From the NCBI RefSeq assembly GCF_000413855.1, contig NZ_ATGG01000007.1, positions 62,001-126,000 of the forward strand: DNA of 64,000 nt. Reading direction: 5' to 3'. This document shows, in pieces, positions 37,787 to 47,009 of the stretch. Position 1 is the stretch's first letter; each line of letters opens with the position of its first letter. Under the pieces are notes generated by a model, which was given only the letters and a program-made list of their open reading frames with translations, was not told where the DNA came from and searched no databases. The position numbers were made by a program, and so were the translations under genes. This DNA is from Acinetobacter gyllenbergii CIP 110306 = MTCC 11365. Lineage in GTDB: Bacteria; Pseudomonadota; Gammaproteobacteria; Pseudomonadales; Moraxellaceae.

Positions 37787-39151
37787 ATGGTTGAGACTTT
37801 ACAACAAGCTTTGGCATTCAGTTATGGCAACAACGATACTTTAATTGATTCCGTCAAGGCGGTTGAACTTTTCAAAATACTGGTAGAGCAAGAAGATCCA
37901 CAAGCATTATTTGAACTGGCTTTGTTTTATGATCATGAGAGAGGGGACTGTATGTTGCCTCCGAATATGTATTATCGTGATCAATATTGGCTTCGAGCAG
38001 CACGTTTGGGTCATACCCAAGCCATCACTATGCTGTTTGATTTATTCAAAAGAAAAAATACGATTTTCGATACAGTTGGCTATGACAACCACCTTAGCGA
38101 GCAACTTTATGAAGAATTACATCAGATTACAGATCAATTAAGCACACAGGGCAATACCCAAGCGCTCCTCATTAAAGGTCGACATGGTGTTTCTTATACG
38201 GACATTGAGACAATTCCCTATCTCTATCAAGCTTGGAATCAGGGTGAAAAACTGAGTGCCAGTTTGTATCTGTCACACTGTGATGATGAAGAGTTGAAGC
38301 AACTTGGCTTATGTGATACCGAGACATGGACGACCCATTTTGAACATGCACAGCAAGAGCTCATGCATGATTTGGAGCATGCTTTTCAACAAGGACAGAT
38401 CCAGAAAATCATTGAATTCCTTCGCAGTGATGAGTCCAGCTATATTTCAGAACAAAACCGAGAGCAATTGTGGCAGTGGCGGCAAAAATTTTATCAACAA
38501 CAGGCCGATTTAGGTGCAGCTGAGGCGTGGCTTCAACTACCAAGATTGGCAGAGACCTCACTCAGCCATTTAAAAATGGCGGCAGAGCTGAAGCAGCCAG
38601 TCGCACAATATGCTTACGCTTATGAATTAGATCGAAAAGCGGATCTCAGTGACGATGAATGTGATGAAATTGAACACTATTTTACCCTTGCGGCAGAACA
38701 GCAACATGCGCAAGCCTTGTATGAAAAAGGGCGTTATTACACTCAGGATGATCCTGAGCGTGCCAAGCAATATTTTCAGCAAGCCGGCGAGTTAGGTTGT
38801 CTAGATGCGATTGAATGGATGGTAACGTTAACGGAACAACAGGAACAAGCGCAATGGGCTGAACTGGCACTTAAATATGGCAGCATTGATAACAAAGTAA
38901 AAACGGTTTTAGTTGTGGCTTTAAGAGGTGGTTTGGGGATTCAAGAAAACCATCAACTAGCAGACCAACTGAAATTCGACCTTGAGACGACCAGCCATTG
39001 GGATCAAATTTTTTCGCTGGCTTTATCTGCTGCAACACAACGCTATGAGGAGCAGGTACAGCCGAAAATTGAGGCTCTTTTTGATGAAAGCGCTGAACCG
39101 TCTGGTTTAAGTCACAGGCTGGTCTCACGGATAAAAAGCTGGTTTAAATGA
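37787..39151 (+). CDS. Sel1-like repeat protein
   Basis: The 454-aa protein contains several 36-residue-type helical repeats. Examples are QEDPQALFELALFYD near residue 35, and VAQYAYAYELDRKADLSDDE and HAQALYEKGRYYTQDDPERAKQYFQQAGELG around residues 265-340. Such solenoids mediate protein contacts. There is no signal peptide or membrane span, so it is cytoplasmic. The gene at 39257 follows 105 bp later and may be functionally linked. No specific role can be given. Confidence 0.72.
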   Translation: MVETLQQALAFSYGNNDTLIDSVKAVELFKILVEQEDPQALFELALFYDHERGDCMLPPNMYYRDQYWLRAARLGHTQAITMLFDLFKRKNTIFDTVGYDNHLSEQLYEELHQITDQLSTQGNTQALLIKGRHGVSYTDIETIPYLYQAWNQGEKLSASLYLSHCDDEELKQLGLCDTETWTTHFEHAQQELMHDLEHAFQQGQIQKIIEFLRSDESSYISEQNREQLWQWRQKFYQQQADLGAAEAWLQLPRLAETSLSHLKMAAELKQPVAQYAYAYELDRKADLSDDECDEIEHYFTLAAEQQHAQALYEKGRYYTQDDPERAKQYFQQAGELGCLDAIEWMVTLTEQQEQAQWAELALKYGSIDNKVKTVLVVALRGGLGIQENHQLADQLKFDLETTSHWDQIFSLALSAATQRYEEQVQPKIEALFDESAEPSGLSHRLVSRIKSWFK

Positions 39152-39256
39152 GTCGGCTGCTTTTTAGCTTTTAATAAGGTTAAATAGGGTGTTTATATTT
39201 TGGGGAAGGGTCGGGTTTATCGACGTTTTAATTGAGCATAACGAGGGTTTTACACA

Positions 39257-40066
39257 ATGGCGAAAATTAAACTGACTATTAGACGGGATGAGCAGATTGA
39301 TTTAGATGTACATCAACTCAATCATTATGCCGATATTGTTGAAATTCAGAGTTGGGCAGAACTCTTGGAATGCTATCTTGCTCTAAAACAGGATGTTTAT
39401 CCTAAAAAAGTGTTTTTGGTTTTGGATGATGCCGCACAGGCAAAATATACCTCGATGCATGCGGTCGAGGATGACCGTTTGTATGTGGACTTTAGTGATG
39501 ATCTGAACGGGATTGAGGTTGGTGATCCAAGCTGGGAGCAAAGCTATCAAAATGTCTGTGTTCCAAAGCAATTGCAGCATTATCTTCAACAGTTGAATGA
39601 TCCTGCACAGCAGCAGCGCTTTGAAAGCCTGGCTGAAAAAATGCAGCATTATGATGAAAATGATTTAGAAGCATTGCTTTATTTCAATCAACATTTATTG
39701 ATTTCTCTGGACAGTGTCATTGAAGTTAAAGTCGCGGATATTGAAACCGAAGCATTGAAACTAGCGATGCTGCCGAATGGTTATTTTTCCTGTGATTTTG
39801 ATCCCTTTGAGAACTATGCACTGATTCAAAAAATCCAGCACTATGGTTTTGAGTTTATCGGACTCGGAGCCGCGTTATTAGGATGGATTAAAACAGCAGA
39901 TTTTAATGCCGAAAAGATTGAAGATTTAATGCAGGATATTGCTTTGATTTATCCTTTAGATTCCGCTCATCAAAAGGCAATGAAAGACCTGATTTTAAAA
40001 AATAATCATCTGCTTTTACCTTATTCGGAATCGCCACAAGAATATTTGGGTTATGACTTATCCTGA
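39257..40066 (+). CDS. Cytoplasmic protein of unknown function
   Basis: The 269-aa acidic protein has no signal peptide, membrane span or motif I recognise. An AGGG lies nine bases before the ATG, and the reading frame has normal Acinetobacter codon use, so it is a real gene. It follows the Sel1-repeat gene and is convergent with the gene at 40151. A 13-bp hairpin follows at 40082-40124. Confidence 0.6.
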   Translation: MAKIKLTIRRDEQIDLDVHQLNHYADIVEIQSWAELLECYLALKQDVYPKKVFLVLDDAAQAKYTSMHAVEDDRLYVDFSDDLNGIEVGDPSWEQSYQNVCVPKQLQHYLQQLNDPAQQQRFESLAEKMQHYDENDLEALLYFNQHLLISLDSVIEVKVADIETEALKLAMLPNGYFSCDFDPFENYALIQKIQHYGFEFIGLGAALLGWIKTADFNAEKIEDLMQDIALIYPLDSAHQKAMKDLILKNNHLLLPYSESPQEYLGYDLS

Positions 40067-40081
40067 TTTAGAAGGTGAGCT

Positions 40082-40124
40082 CAACAAGCTGAATGTGAAC
40101 CTTTGTTTGCTATTCAGCTTGTTG
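40082..40124. terminator. Hairpin between convergent genes
   Basis: A perfect 13-bp stem (40082-40094 with 40112-40124) with a 17-nt loop lies between the convergent genes ending at 40066 and 40151. There is no T-run. Confidence 0.5.
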
Positions 40125-40150
40125 AAAGACCTACATCATCAATAAAAAAA

Positions 40151-40597
40151 TTAAGGGCTTGGCGGGATTAATTGATCTAAATCTTTATCGGCCATCTGAT
40201 CGAGTTCACTTAAATCTGTTTTGATTTTCCACTGAGCTTCATCATCGACTGGGCTTGGCAGTCGTGCCTCCAGCCAGTCACAGACCACATCAGGCGTGAA
40301 TTCTGGATGGTTACATTGGATCACCCAAGCCAAGAAATCTTTGGCTTCACCGTTCATATAGGGCGGTGGAGACACTGGGAAGAACTGGGTCGGTAAACGT
40401 TCATTGGTGGATAAATAATTGAGTACATGCCCAAGTTCTTGAACGGTTTGCCATGCCAACGGATGCTCAACATCAATATTAAATTTAAACCACCATGCAT
40501 GCTGACCATCTGCACCATGCGCAACAATACGCGCTTCTTGTACACTTGGCACTTTACAGAAGAATTGATAGAGACGATCAAAATTCATTTCAGCCAC
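40151..40597 (-). CDS. Conserved hypothetical protein
   Basis: The 148-aa protein is soluble, with tryptophans in a regular spacing (HAWWFKFNID, WQTVQELGHVLNYLS, FLAWVIQCNHPEFTPDVVCDWLEARLP) and an acidic C-terminal tail. I do not recognise a named family. It is transcribed alone, convergent with the gene at 39257 and divergent from the RcnB-like pair. Confidence 0.6.
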   Translation of the reverse strand: MAEMNFDRLYQFFCKVPSVQEARIVAHGADGQHAWWFKFNIDVEHPLAWQTVQELGHVLNYLSTNERLPTQFFPVSPPPYMNGEAKDFLAWVIQCNHPEFTPDVVCDWLEARLPSPVDDEAQWKIKTDLSELDQMADKDLDQLIPPSP

Positions 40598-40767
40598 AGA
40601 TGTTGCCTTAAAACCAAAAAATTGATTTTAGCATATCTCGGCAGAGCTGGAGCTCGCTGCTGTTTATCTGTGTAATTCAGCAGTTGATCTGAAAAAATAT
40701 TATTACAACAGTTGTGCTTATTTTTTATTCTAAAATAGACAGATACGCTGCTTTTAGGGAGATCACG

Positions 40768-41259
40768 ATGAAGCAATTTCAACCTTATATTTATGGCTTG
40801 GCGGCTGTATTGAGCTATCTCCCAGTGATGAGCTATGCGGACAATGCTTGGAGCGGCTATAGTGGGGTAGAACGTCGTTCTTATCATCAGACTTCACCTT
40901 CCTATCAGCAACCTACACAAGATCCATTCGCTTTTTCGAATCAGCGTTATACACCGACAGCGCCACCGAAAGGTTACTACTATCAACCCAATCAAAATAA
41001 TTACTATCCTCATCCGAATCATCGACCGGGTGTTCGTGTCGAATATTATCCAGACACACAATATGACAGTAGCTATCGCCGTGAGTCTTTTGTGATTGGC
41101 AATGAATTACCTGGTGAGTTTCGGAGCGAGCGCTATGTGATTCGAGACTGGGACTATTATTCCTTACGTGAACCACCGCAGGGTCGGCACTGGGTGGTCG
41201 TGGATGGACGTTATCTTTTGGTGACCGATGATAATTTTACCATTGAGATTATTCGCTGA
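40768..41259 (+). CDS. RcnB-like exported protein
   Basis: The frame opens at 40714, but the ATG at 40768 has AGGGAG seven bases upstream and gives a signal peptide ending near SYADNAW. After it comes a linker of about 75 residues rich in Tyr, Pro, Gln and Ser. The RcnB-like C-terminal domain reads GNELPGEFRSERYVIRDW and LREPPQGRHWVVVDGRYLLV. RcnB of E. coli is a periplasmic protein needed for nickel/cobalt homeostasis. Here the metal is unknown. A paralogue lies 153 bp downstream. Confidence 0.75.
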   Translation: MKQFQPYIYGLAAVLSYLPVMSYADNAWSGYSGVERRSYHQTSPSYQQPTQDPFAFSNQRYTPTAPPKGYYYQPNQNNYYPHPNHRPGVRVEYYPDTQYDSSYRRESFVIGNELPGEFRSERYVIRDWDYYSLREPPQGRHWVVVDGRYLLVTDDNFTIEIIR

Positions 41260-41412
41260 TTTTTGATGGTTTTTTAAAATTTAATCTCTCGAGGATTCTC
41301 CATAATTTCTCGCTATTCATTACAAAGCTTTGCAATGTCGTGGGTTTTATTCATGCTTTCTCCTTGAGTTTTTCTTAATCTGATTTCAGATCGAAAAACA
41401 GAGGATCAAACA

Positions 41413-41784
41413 ATGAAAAAGACCGTAGTATTATTGGTATCAACGCTTATGTTGGGTGTTTCTGCTTCAGCTATGGCGGATTCAAACCGTTGGAATCATG
41501 ATCATAAAGATCGCTACGACAACCGCTATGATCGTTATGACCACCGTTACGATCATCGTGAGCAGCCGCGTTGGTCAAATGGTGATCGTGGTAATCATTA
41601 TGGTCAGCGCATTAATTTTAAACGTGGCGAGCGCTTACCTTCAGAATTTCGTAGTAACCGTTATGTAGTTTCGAACTATCGTACCCATCGTTTATATGAA
41701 CCACCTCGCGGTTATAACTGGATGCAGGTACAAGGCAAATATGTGTTGGTGGACTCGAAATATCGTGTCTTCCGAGTTGCATAA
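41413..41784 (+). CDS. RcnB-like exported protein with Asp/Arg/Tyr/His repeats
   Basis: The 123-aa protein has a signal peptide ending at ASAMA (about residue 22). A short linker follows in which the units DRYD, NRYD and HRYD repeat. The RcnB-like domain reads RGERLPSEFRSNRYVV, YEPPRGYNWMQVQGKYVLVDSKYRVFRV. The C-terminal halves of this and the preceding protein align closely, so they are tandem paralogues with different linkers. A terminator follows at once. Confidence 0.8.
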   Translation: MKKTVVLLVSTLMLGVSASAMADSNRWNHDHKDRYDNRYDRYDHRYDHREQPRWSNGDRGNHYGQRINFKRGERLPSEFRSNRYVVSNYRTHRLYEPPRGYNWMQVQGKYVLVDSKYRVFRVA

Positions 41785-41799
41785 CAGATGCATGAACAC

Positions 41800-41825
41800 A
41801 GCAGGCGATCCGCCTGCTTTTTTAT
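41800..41825 (+). terminator. Terminator between RcnB-like gene and psiE
   Basis: A stem AGCAGGCG/CGCCTGCT with a 3-nt loop runs into eight T residues (41818-41825), up to the psiE stop codon on the other strand. Confidence 0.88.
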
Positions 41826-42323
41826 TTATGCCAGTTCGTCATCTTGTGGTCGAGGGGTTTTATTGGAAGGCAATTGTTGTTCTTGATCTTTACCTCGAAT
41901 CACAGACGGGTAGTTCCACGAAGCAAAACGCACCACCAAAATTGCCACCGCTAAAATTAGGATCGAACCTGTGGTAATCACCAAATCCATAGAGGCTTTA
42001 TGATTATGCTGAATATCAGCAATCAATAGACGGGTGAGTGCGGTAATTGCGACATAAATCAAAAAGCGTACGGGCATGTGATTGGTCTTGAAATAAATCC
42101 CGACCATGGCACCTAATTCTAAATAGATAAATAACAGTAAGATGTCATCAATGGTGGCGTACTGTTTTACCGTTAGGATTTCAATCACGGTATGCACGGC
42201 TGACCATGCAATCATACAGCCGATAATAAATAGGGCTAAATAATGAAAGGCTTCAACCGCGTAGTGCCCGAAACGGTCAAATAGGCGGGGTAAGCCTTCA
42301 AGTTTCTCTTTAGAGTTCGACAT
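41826..42323 (-). CDS. psiE: PsiE family phosphate-starvation-inducible membrane protein
   Basis: The 165-aa protein has four membrane helices. FHYLALFIIGCMIAWSAVHTVIEI, then DDILLLFIYLELGAMVGIYFKTNHMPVRFLIYVAITALTRLL is the diagnostic PsiE block. Function is unknown. In E. coli the gene is induced by phosphate starvation. It stands alone, with terminators on both sides. No Pho box was recognised upstream. Confidence 0.88.
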   Translation of the reverse strand: MSNSKEKLEGLPRLFDRFGHYAVEAFHYLALFIIGCMIAWSAVHTVIEILTVKQYATIDDILLLFIYLELGAMVGIYFKTNHMPVRFLIYVAITALTRLLIADIQHNHKASMDLVITTGSILILAVAILVVRFASWNYPSVIRGKDQEQQLPSNKTPRPQDDELA

Positions 42324-42394
42324 AGAGATTTATATTCTCAACATGATCATTAGAATGTTATGCAAGTTTTATGCTGACTTTATTATAGCGATAA

Positions 42395-42430
42395 AAAAAC
42401 TGCCTCAACCAAATGATTGAGGCAGTTTTT
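42395..42430. terminator. Bidirectional terminator
   Basis: The stem CTGCCTCAA/TTGAGGCAG is framed by A-run and T-run, with an 8-nt loop. On the minus strand it ends the acyl-CoA dehydrogenase gene at 42446. Confidence 0.88.
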
Positions 42431-42445
42431 AACATCACGCCAAAA

Positions 42446-44227
42446 TTAAGCTTGGTTTGTGAAGTAATCTTCGCTGAAGTTCATGATCAAGTCAGAACCT
42501 GCTTTGATTTTCGCTAAACGCGCATCTAATTCAGGCAAAATACGGTCTACAAAGTATTGTGCTAATGCAACTTTGTTTTGGTAGAAATCACCAGACTTGT
42601 CTTTTGCAGCAGCCGCGATTTTTGCAAACATATAGGCGAAGCTGAGTAAGCCGACTGCATGCAAGTAATCAACCGCAGCAGCATTTGGGAAATCTACGTT
42701 TTCAGCCGCTTGCTCAATAATGAACTGCGTGATGGCTTCGATTTCAGTTGCAGCGTCTAACGTTGCATCTTTAATGAAGTTTAAGTCTGTATCTAGATCA
42801 TTGGCAAAGTCACGGATTTCAGTGATGTACTCAGCAATGAATGCGCCACCACATTTAATGGTTTTACGACCAATTAAATCTTGAGACTGAACGCCATTGG
42901 TTCCTTCGTAAATTTGAGCAATACGAAGGTCACGGATACATTGTTCCATACCCCATTCACGGATATAACCGTGACCACCAAACACCATTTGTGCATCTAA
43001 GGTTGCTTGGAAAGCCGTATCAGTGAGATAAGCTTTTGCGATAGGCGTTAACAGCGCAACACGGTCATTGGCTTTCTTCACTGCTTCTGCATCAGTCGAG
43101 AACTTGGTGATATCCAGTTGTTGACCTACGTAAACTGCAAATGCACGAGAAGCTTCGTTATTGGCACGTACATTGAGCAACATACGACGTACATCACCAT
43201 GCACTAAAATACTGTCTGCTGGTTTGTTTGGTGATTGAACACCTGCTGCGCTACGGCCTTGTAAACGGTCAGTCGCGTATTGTGCTGCATTTTGGTACGC
43301 AAATTCAGAAGCACCGAGACCTTGGATACCCATTGATAAACGTTCGTAGTTCATCATTACGAACATTGCAGCAAGGCCTTCGTTTTCTTTACCCACGAGG
43401 TAACCTTTGGCACCATCAAAGTTCATCACGCAAGTTGCAGAAGCTTTAATCCCCATCTTGTGTTCGATAGAACCTGGGCCAACTGGATTGCGCTCACCTA
43501 AAGAACCGTCTTCATTTAACAGGAACTTTGGAACGATGAATAACGAAATACCACGTGAACCCGCAGGCGCATCAGGTGTCTTGGCAAGCACAAGATGAAT
43601 GATGTTTTCAGCAAGATCATTATCACCACCCGTGATGAAGATTTTAGTACCCGTAATGTTATACGTACCATCTTCATTAGGTTCAGCTTTAGTTTTGATA
43701 ATGCCTAAATCTGTACCTGCATGGGGTTCAGTTAAGCACATGGTGCCTGACCATTCGCCAGAGTAGATTTTAGGTAAATAAGTTTCTTTTTGCTCTTGTG
43801 ATGCATAGCTGTTTAAGGCCATACCAGCACCCACAGAAAGCAGTGGGTAGAGCATGAATGATGGATTGGTCGCGAATAACATTTCATCAGACAATACAGT
43901 CAGCATTTTTGGCATTGCCTGACCGCCCCATTCTTCATCAGCACCTAAGCCGATCCAACCACCATCAGCGTATTGACGGAATGCTTCTTTAAAACCTGCT
44001 GGGGTGAAAACTTCACCATTTTCCCAACGTGCGCCTTCTTCATCACCCGTACGGTTTAACGGATGTGTCACGTTTTGGGCAAACTTCGCCATTTCTTCTA
44101 AAATTGCTTCAGCTGTTGCGGCATCTACATGAGCAAGTTTCTCATTAGACTGCCAAAATTGTTCTGCTTTAAATACATCATTTAAGATGAATTTCATGTC
44201 TGCTAAAGGCGCATTGTAAATTGGCAT
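42446..44227 (-). CDS. Acyl-CoA dehydrogenase (large DmdC-like type), copy 1
   Basis: The 593-aa flavoprotein oxidises an acyl-CoA to the enoyl-CoA. GTMCLTEPHAGTDLGIIKTKAEP, KIFITGGDNDLA, HKMGIKASATCVMNFD and the FAD/catalytic block QMVFGGHGYIREWGMEQCIRDLRIAQIYEGTNGVQSQDL are all present, with the base Glu in YEGT. The extra C-terminal domain of about 130 residues is typical of the 3-methylmercaptopropionyl-CoA dehydrogenase-like branch. The substrate is probably a medium- or long-chain acyl-CoA. A paralogue is encoded just upstream. Confidence 0.92.
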   Translation of the reverse strand: MPIYNAPLADMKFILNDVFKAEQFWQSNEKLAHVDAATAEAILEEMAKFAQNVTHPLNRTGDEEGARWENGEVFTPAGFKEAFRQYADGGWIGLGADEEWGGQAMPKMLTVLSDEMLFATNPSFMLYPLLSVGAGMALNSYASQEQKETYLPKIYSGEWSGTMCLTEPHAGTDLGIIKTKAEPNEDGTYNITGTKIFITGGDNDLAENIIHLVLAKTPDAPAGSRGISLFIVPKFLLNEDGSLGERNPVGPGSIEHKMGIKASATCVMNFDGAKGYLVGKENEGLAAMFVMMNYERLSMGIQGLGASEFAYQNAAQYATDRLQGRSAAGVQSPNKPADSILVHGDVRRMLLNVRANNEASRAFAVYVGQQLDITKFSTDAEAVKKANDRVALLTPIAKAYLTDTAFQATLDAQMVFGGHGYIREWGMEQCIRDLRIAQIYEGTNGVQSQDLIGRKTIKCGGAFIAEYITEIRDFANDLDTDLNFIKDATLDAATEIEAITQFIIEQAAENVDFPNAAAVDYLHAVGLLSFAYMFAKIAAAAKDKSGDFYQNKVALAQYFVDRILPELDARLAKIKAGSDLIMNFSEDYFTNQA

Positions 44228-44320
44228 AATCGTTCCCTTCTACGCACAGCTTGATGTGCAAAGTGATCAAATAAAACGAACAAATAAATTGAATCGTATA
44301 AATTTAGCATTGATTAAACA

Positions 44321-44355
44321 AAAAAAGGACGGTCAAAACTGACCAGTCCTTTTTC
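44321..44355 (-). terminator. Terminator of acyl-CoA dehydrogenase copy 2
   Basis: Read on the minus strand, the stem GGAC...GTCC with an inner GTCA/TGAC pairing is followed by seven T residues. It separates the two paralogous genes, so each is its own transcript. Confidence 0.82.
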
Positions 44356-44389
44356 TGTGATGAACGTTGCATCTCATTCTAAACTATGT

Positions 44390-46192
44390 TTAGAAAGCGA
44401 AGTGTTCCGCATCAAGTTCAAACAATGGCGCAACGCCAGTTGAAAGTACGTCTACATGTGAGCGAACACGTGGCAAGATTTTCTTGAAGTAGAAGCGAGC
44501 AGTGGTCACTTTTGCATTGTAGAAGTCAACTTCAGTTGAACCTTCAGCCAATTTCTCTTGCGCAACAAGTGCCATACGTGCCCATAAGTAAGCAAGCGTG
44601 ACATAACCAGAGAAGTATAGGTAGTCAACCGCAGCTGCGCCCACTTCATCCGGGTTTTGCATTGCACGCATACCGATTTGCATGGTGATGTCGCCCCATT
44701 CTTTGTTGGCAGCAGCCAATGGCGCAATGAACTCTTGCATAGCAGCATTGTCTTTGTTTGCTTCAACAAATTTATGGATGATCTTGGTGAAGTCTTTCAA
44801 CATTGCACCTTGAGTTTGCAAGACTTTACGACCTAACAAGTCAAGTGCTTGAATCTCAGTAGTACCTTCGTATAAGCAAGCAATACGTGTATCACGTACG
44901 ATTTGCTCCATACCGTGTTCAGAAATGAAACCGTGACCGCCAAATACCTGTACACCGTGCTTCGCAGATTCAGAACCCGTCTCAGTTAAGAATGCTTTTG
45001 CGATTGGCGTTAACAAAGACAAAATGTTGTCAGCAAACTTACGCTCTTCTTCAGTTTCGCCTTTTTCAACGATATCTGCATATTGAGCCAATAAGTAAAC
45101 CAACGCACGACCGCCTTCAGCAAATGATTTTTGCGTTAAAAGCATGTTACGGACAGCTGGGTGAACGATGATTGGATCAGCTTCTTTTTCAGGTGCTTTA
45201 GGACCAGAAAGAGAGCGCATTGCCAAACGATCTTTCGCATACGCTAGAGCGCCTTGGAAAGAAGATTCAGATGCAGATAAACCTTGAACCGCTGTACCGA
45301 TACGTGCTGTGTTCATGAAGGTGAACATACAGTTTAAACCACGGTTTTCAGGTCCGATCAAATAACCTTTTGCTTGGTCAAAGTTAATGACACACGTTGC
45401 GTTACCATGGATCCCCATTTTGTGTTCGATTGAACCACAACGAACCGCATTACGCTCGCCGATAGAACCGTCAGCATTCACATGGAACTTAGGCACGATG
45501 AATAAAGAGATCCCTTTCGTACCTTTTGGCGCACCTGGTAAACGTGCAAGTACGATATGGATGATATTGTCAGCCATGTCGTGTTCACCGGCAGAGATAA
45601 AGATTTTCTCGCCAGAGATTGCATAGCTGCCATCAGCATTTGGTTCAGCTTTAGAACGGATAATACCAAGGTCAGAACCAGCATGAGATTCAGTTAAGCA
45701 CATGGTCCCTGTCCAAACACCTGAAACAAGGTTTGGCAAGTAAGTGTTCTTTTGCTCATCAGAACCGTGATGTTCTAAAGTACGAACAGCACCGTGAGAA
45801 AGACCAGGGTACATACCCCATGACCAGTTTGCAGTACCCACCATTTCAGAGATAGAGATCCCTAAAGAGTTTGGTAATGCTTGACCGCCAAATTCTTCAT
45901 CAGCAGAAAGAGATGGGAAGCCAAGTTCGATATATTTTTGATACGCTTCTTTAAAGCCTGTAGGTGTTGTTACAACACCGTCATTCCAAATACAACCTTC
46001 ACGGTCGCCGACTTGGTTTAAAGGAGAAAGTTCATTTTCGCAGAAATCAGCCGCTGCTTCTAAATATTGATCAACCAATTCACGGCTTACAGTGTCTTGA
46101 AATGCAGGAAGTTTCGCGTAATGTGCTTCAGCATTTAATAATTCGTGCAATACGAACTGCATATCACGTAAGGGTGCTTTGTATTGTGGCAT
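44390..46192 (-). CDS. Acyl-CoA dehydrogenase (large DmdC-like type), copy 2
   Basis: The 600-aa protein shares the whole architecture of the gene at 42446. It has GTMCLTESHAGSDLGIIRSKAEP, EKIFISAGEHDMADNI, HKMGIHGNATCVINFD and VQVFGGHGFISEHGMEQIVRDTRIACLYEGTTEIQALDL with the catalytic Glu. The two are tandem paralogues but differ enough to suggest different chain-length or substrate preference. It has its own upstream region and terminator. Confidence 0.92.
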   Translation of the reverse strand: MPQYKAPLRDMQFVLHELLNAEAHYAKLPAFQDTVSRELVDQYLEAAADFCENELSPLNQVGDREGCIWNDGVVTTPTGFKEAYQKYIELGFPSLSADEEFGGQALPNSLGISISEMVGTANWSWGMYPGLSHGAVRTLEHHGSDEQKNTYLPNLVSGVWTGTMCLTESHAGSDLGIIRSKAEPNADGSYAISGEKIFISAGEHDMADNIIHIVLARLPGAPKGTKGISLFIVPKFHVNADGSIGERNAVRCGSIEHKMGIHGNATCVINFDQAKGYLIGPENRGLNCMFTFMNTARIGTAVQGLSASESSFQGALAYAKDRLAMRSLSGPKAPEKEADPIIVHPAVRNMLLTQKSFAEGGRALVYLLAQYADIVEKGETEEERKFADNILSLLTPIAKAFLTETGSESAKHGVQVFGGHGFISEHGMEQIVRDTRIACLYEGTTEIQALDLLGRKVLQTQGAMLKDFTKIIHKFVEANKDNAAMQEFIAPLAAANKEWGDITMQIGMRAMQNPDEVGAAAVDYLYFSGYVTLAYLWARMALVAQEKLAEGSTEVDFYNAKVTTARFYFKKILPRVRSHVDVLSTGVAPLFELDAEHFAF

Positions 46193-46503
46193 AGCGGGTT
46201 CCTCAATACTGGTTAAACCAGAGTTATAATCTTAGTCAATGATAAATGTGCCCAACAGCACCATTTTGTACTGCTAATCGTGCAACAAGTTATAGTTCGG
46301 TACAAGCTTTTACAGGTCATTTCTTAGTGACTGTGAAGTCAAAGTTTATGGTTCAACCTGTTTAAGCGTTTAGATTGTAGGTGCTTTTTAGGCTTTTGAG
46401 TGAAACTGCCGAGGCAAAATCGTAAGCAGCTGTGTACTTAAAAATCAATATGCTTTGGTCATAAAAAAAGGCGCTTTAAAAGCGCCGATGAGGAACAGGG
46501 AAA
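46193..46503. other. 311-bp gap upstream of acyl-CoA dehydrogenase copy 2
   Basis: This should hold the promoter of the minus-strand dehydrogenase gene and the end of the lipoprotein transcript. Only the terminator at 46463-46486 stands out. No gene is visible. Confidence 0.5.
46463..46486 (-). terminator. Terminator of the Spy-like lipoprotein gene
   Basis: On the minus strand a 7-bp stem (46480-46486 with 46470-46476) is followed by a run of seven T residues. Confidence 0.88.
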
Positions 46504-46878
46504 TTAAGTGCTTGCGTTAGCTTGGCGTTTGAACTGTGATTTGTCTGGGGTAAAACGAACTTCACAGGTGCCTTCAATTACACGCTTATTCCATTGAACA
46601 TTCACGCGTTCTCCAATCCGCTTTCCTTGACAGGCTTGCTCAATCTGGGCACGTTGTGCTTGATGTTCTTGGCGCATTTGTTCGCGTTGCTCTAAACGCT
46701 GTTCACGTTTGGCTTGCCATTCAGCACGTTGTTCTGGTGTAAGTGGCGCACGTTGCATATTATGGCGGTGATGGTCACGATCCATTGACTGTTCCGCTGG
46801 TGTGGTTGACTGGCAGGCAGCCAAACCTAAAACAGAACCGAATAGGGTGGTCATCAATACGATTTTTGTCTTGTTCAT
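46504..46878 (-). CDS. Small lipoprotein with LTxxQ (Spy-like) motif
   Basis: The 124-aa product has a signal peptide ending in the lipobox LAAC at residue 22. The mature part is highly charged. A His/Arg-rich stretch is followed by APLTPEQRAEWQAKREQRLEQREQMRQEHQAQR, which carries one LTxxQ motif and a predicted long amphipathic helix as in Spy/CpxP chaperones. The C-terminus has two cysteines (QACQGK and GTCEVRF). It is divergent from baeS, 131 bp away. In E. coli spy is a main BaeR target, so control by the neighbouring pair is plausible. Confidence 0.7.
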   Translation of the reverse strand: MNKTKIVLMTTLFGSVLGLAACQSTTPAEQSMDRDHHRHNMQRAPLTPEQRAEWQAKREQRLEQREQMRQEHQAQRAQIEQACQGKRIGERVNVQWNKRVIEGTCEVRFTPDKSQFKRQANAST

Positions 46879-47009
46879 TGTTTTATCCAGCGTGATCAGT
46901 TGTGATTTGATGGTTAAAGATTAGATAATAAAGATGAAGAAACAATGGAGAGTTTTTTTCGACCATGTTGGTTACAATCCACAAATAGAACACTATTGAG
47001 AGTCTGCTT

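Noticed and set aside
41456..41668. Isoleucine/valine-rich alternative frame inside the second RcnB-like gene
   Set aside because: It arises from the repeated GAT/CGT/TAT codons read in another frame. The RcnB frame has the signal peptide and conserved domain.
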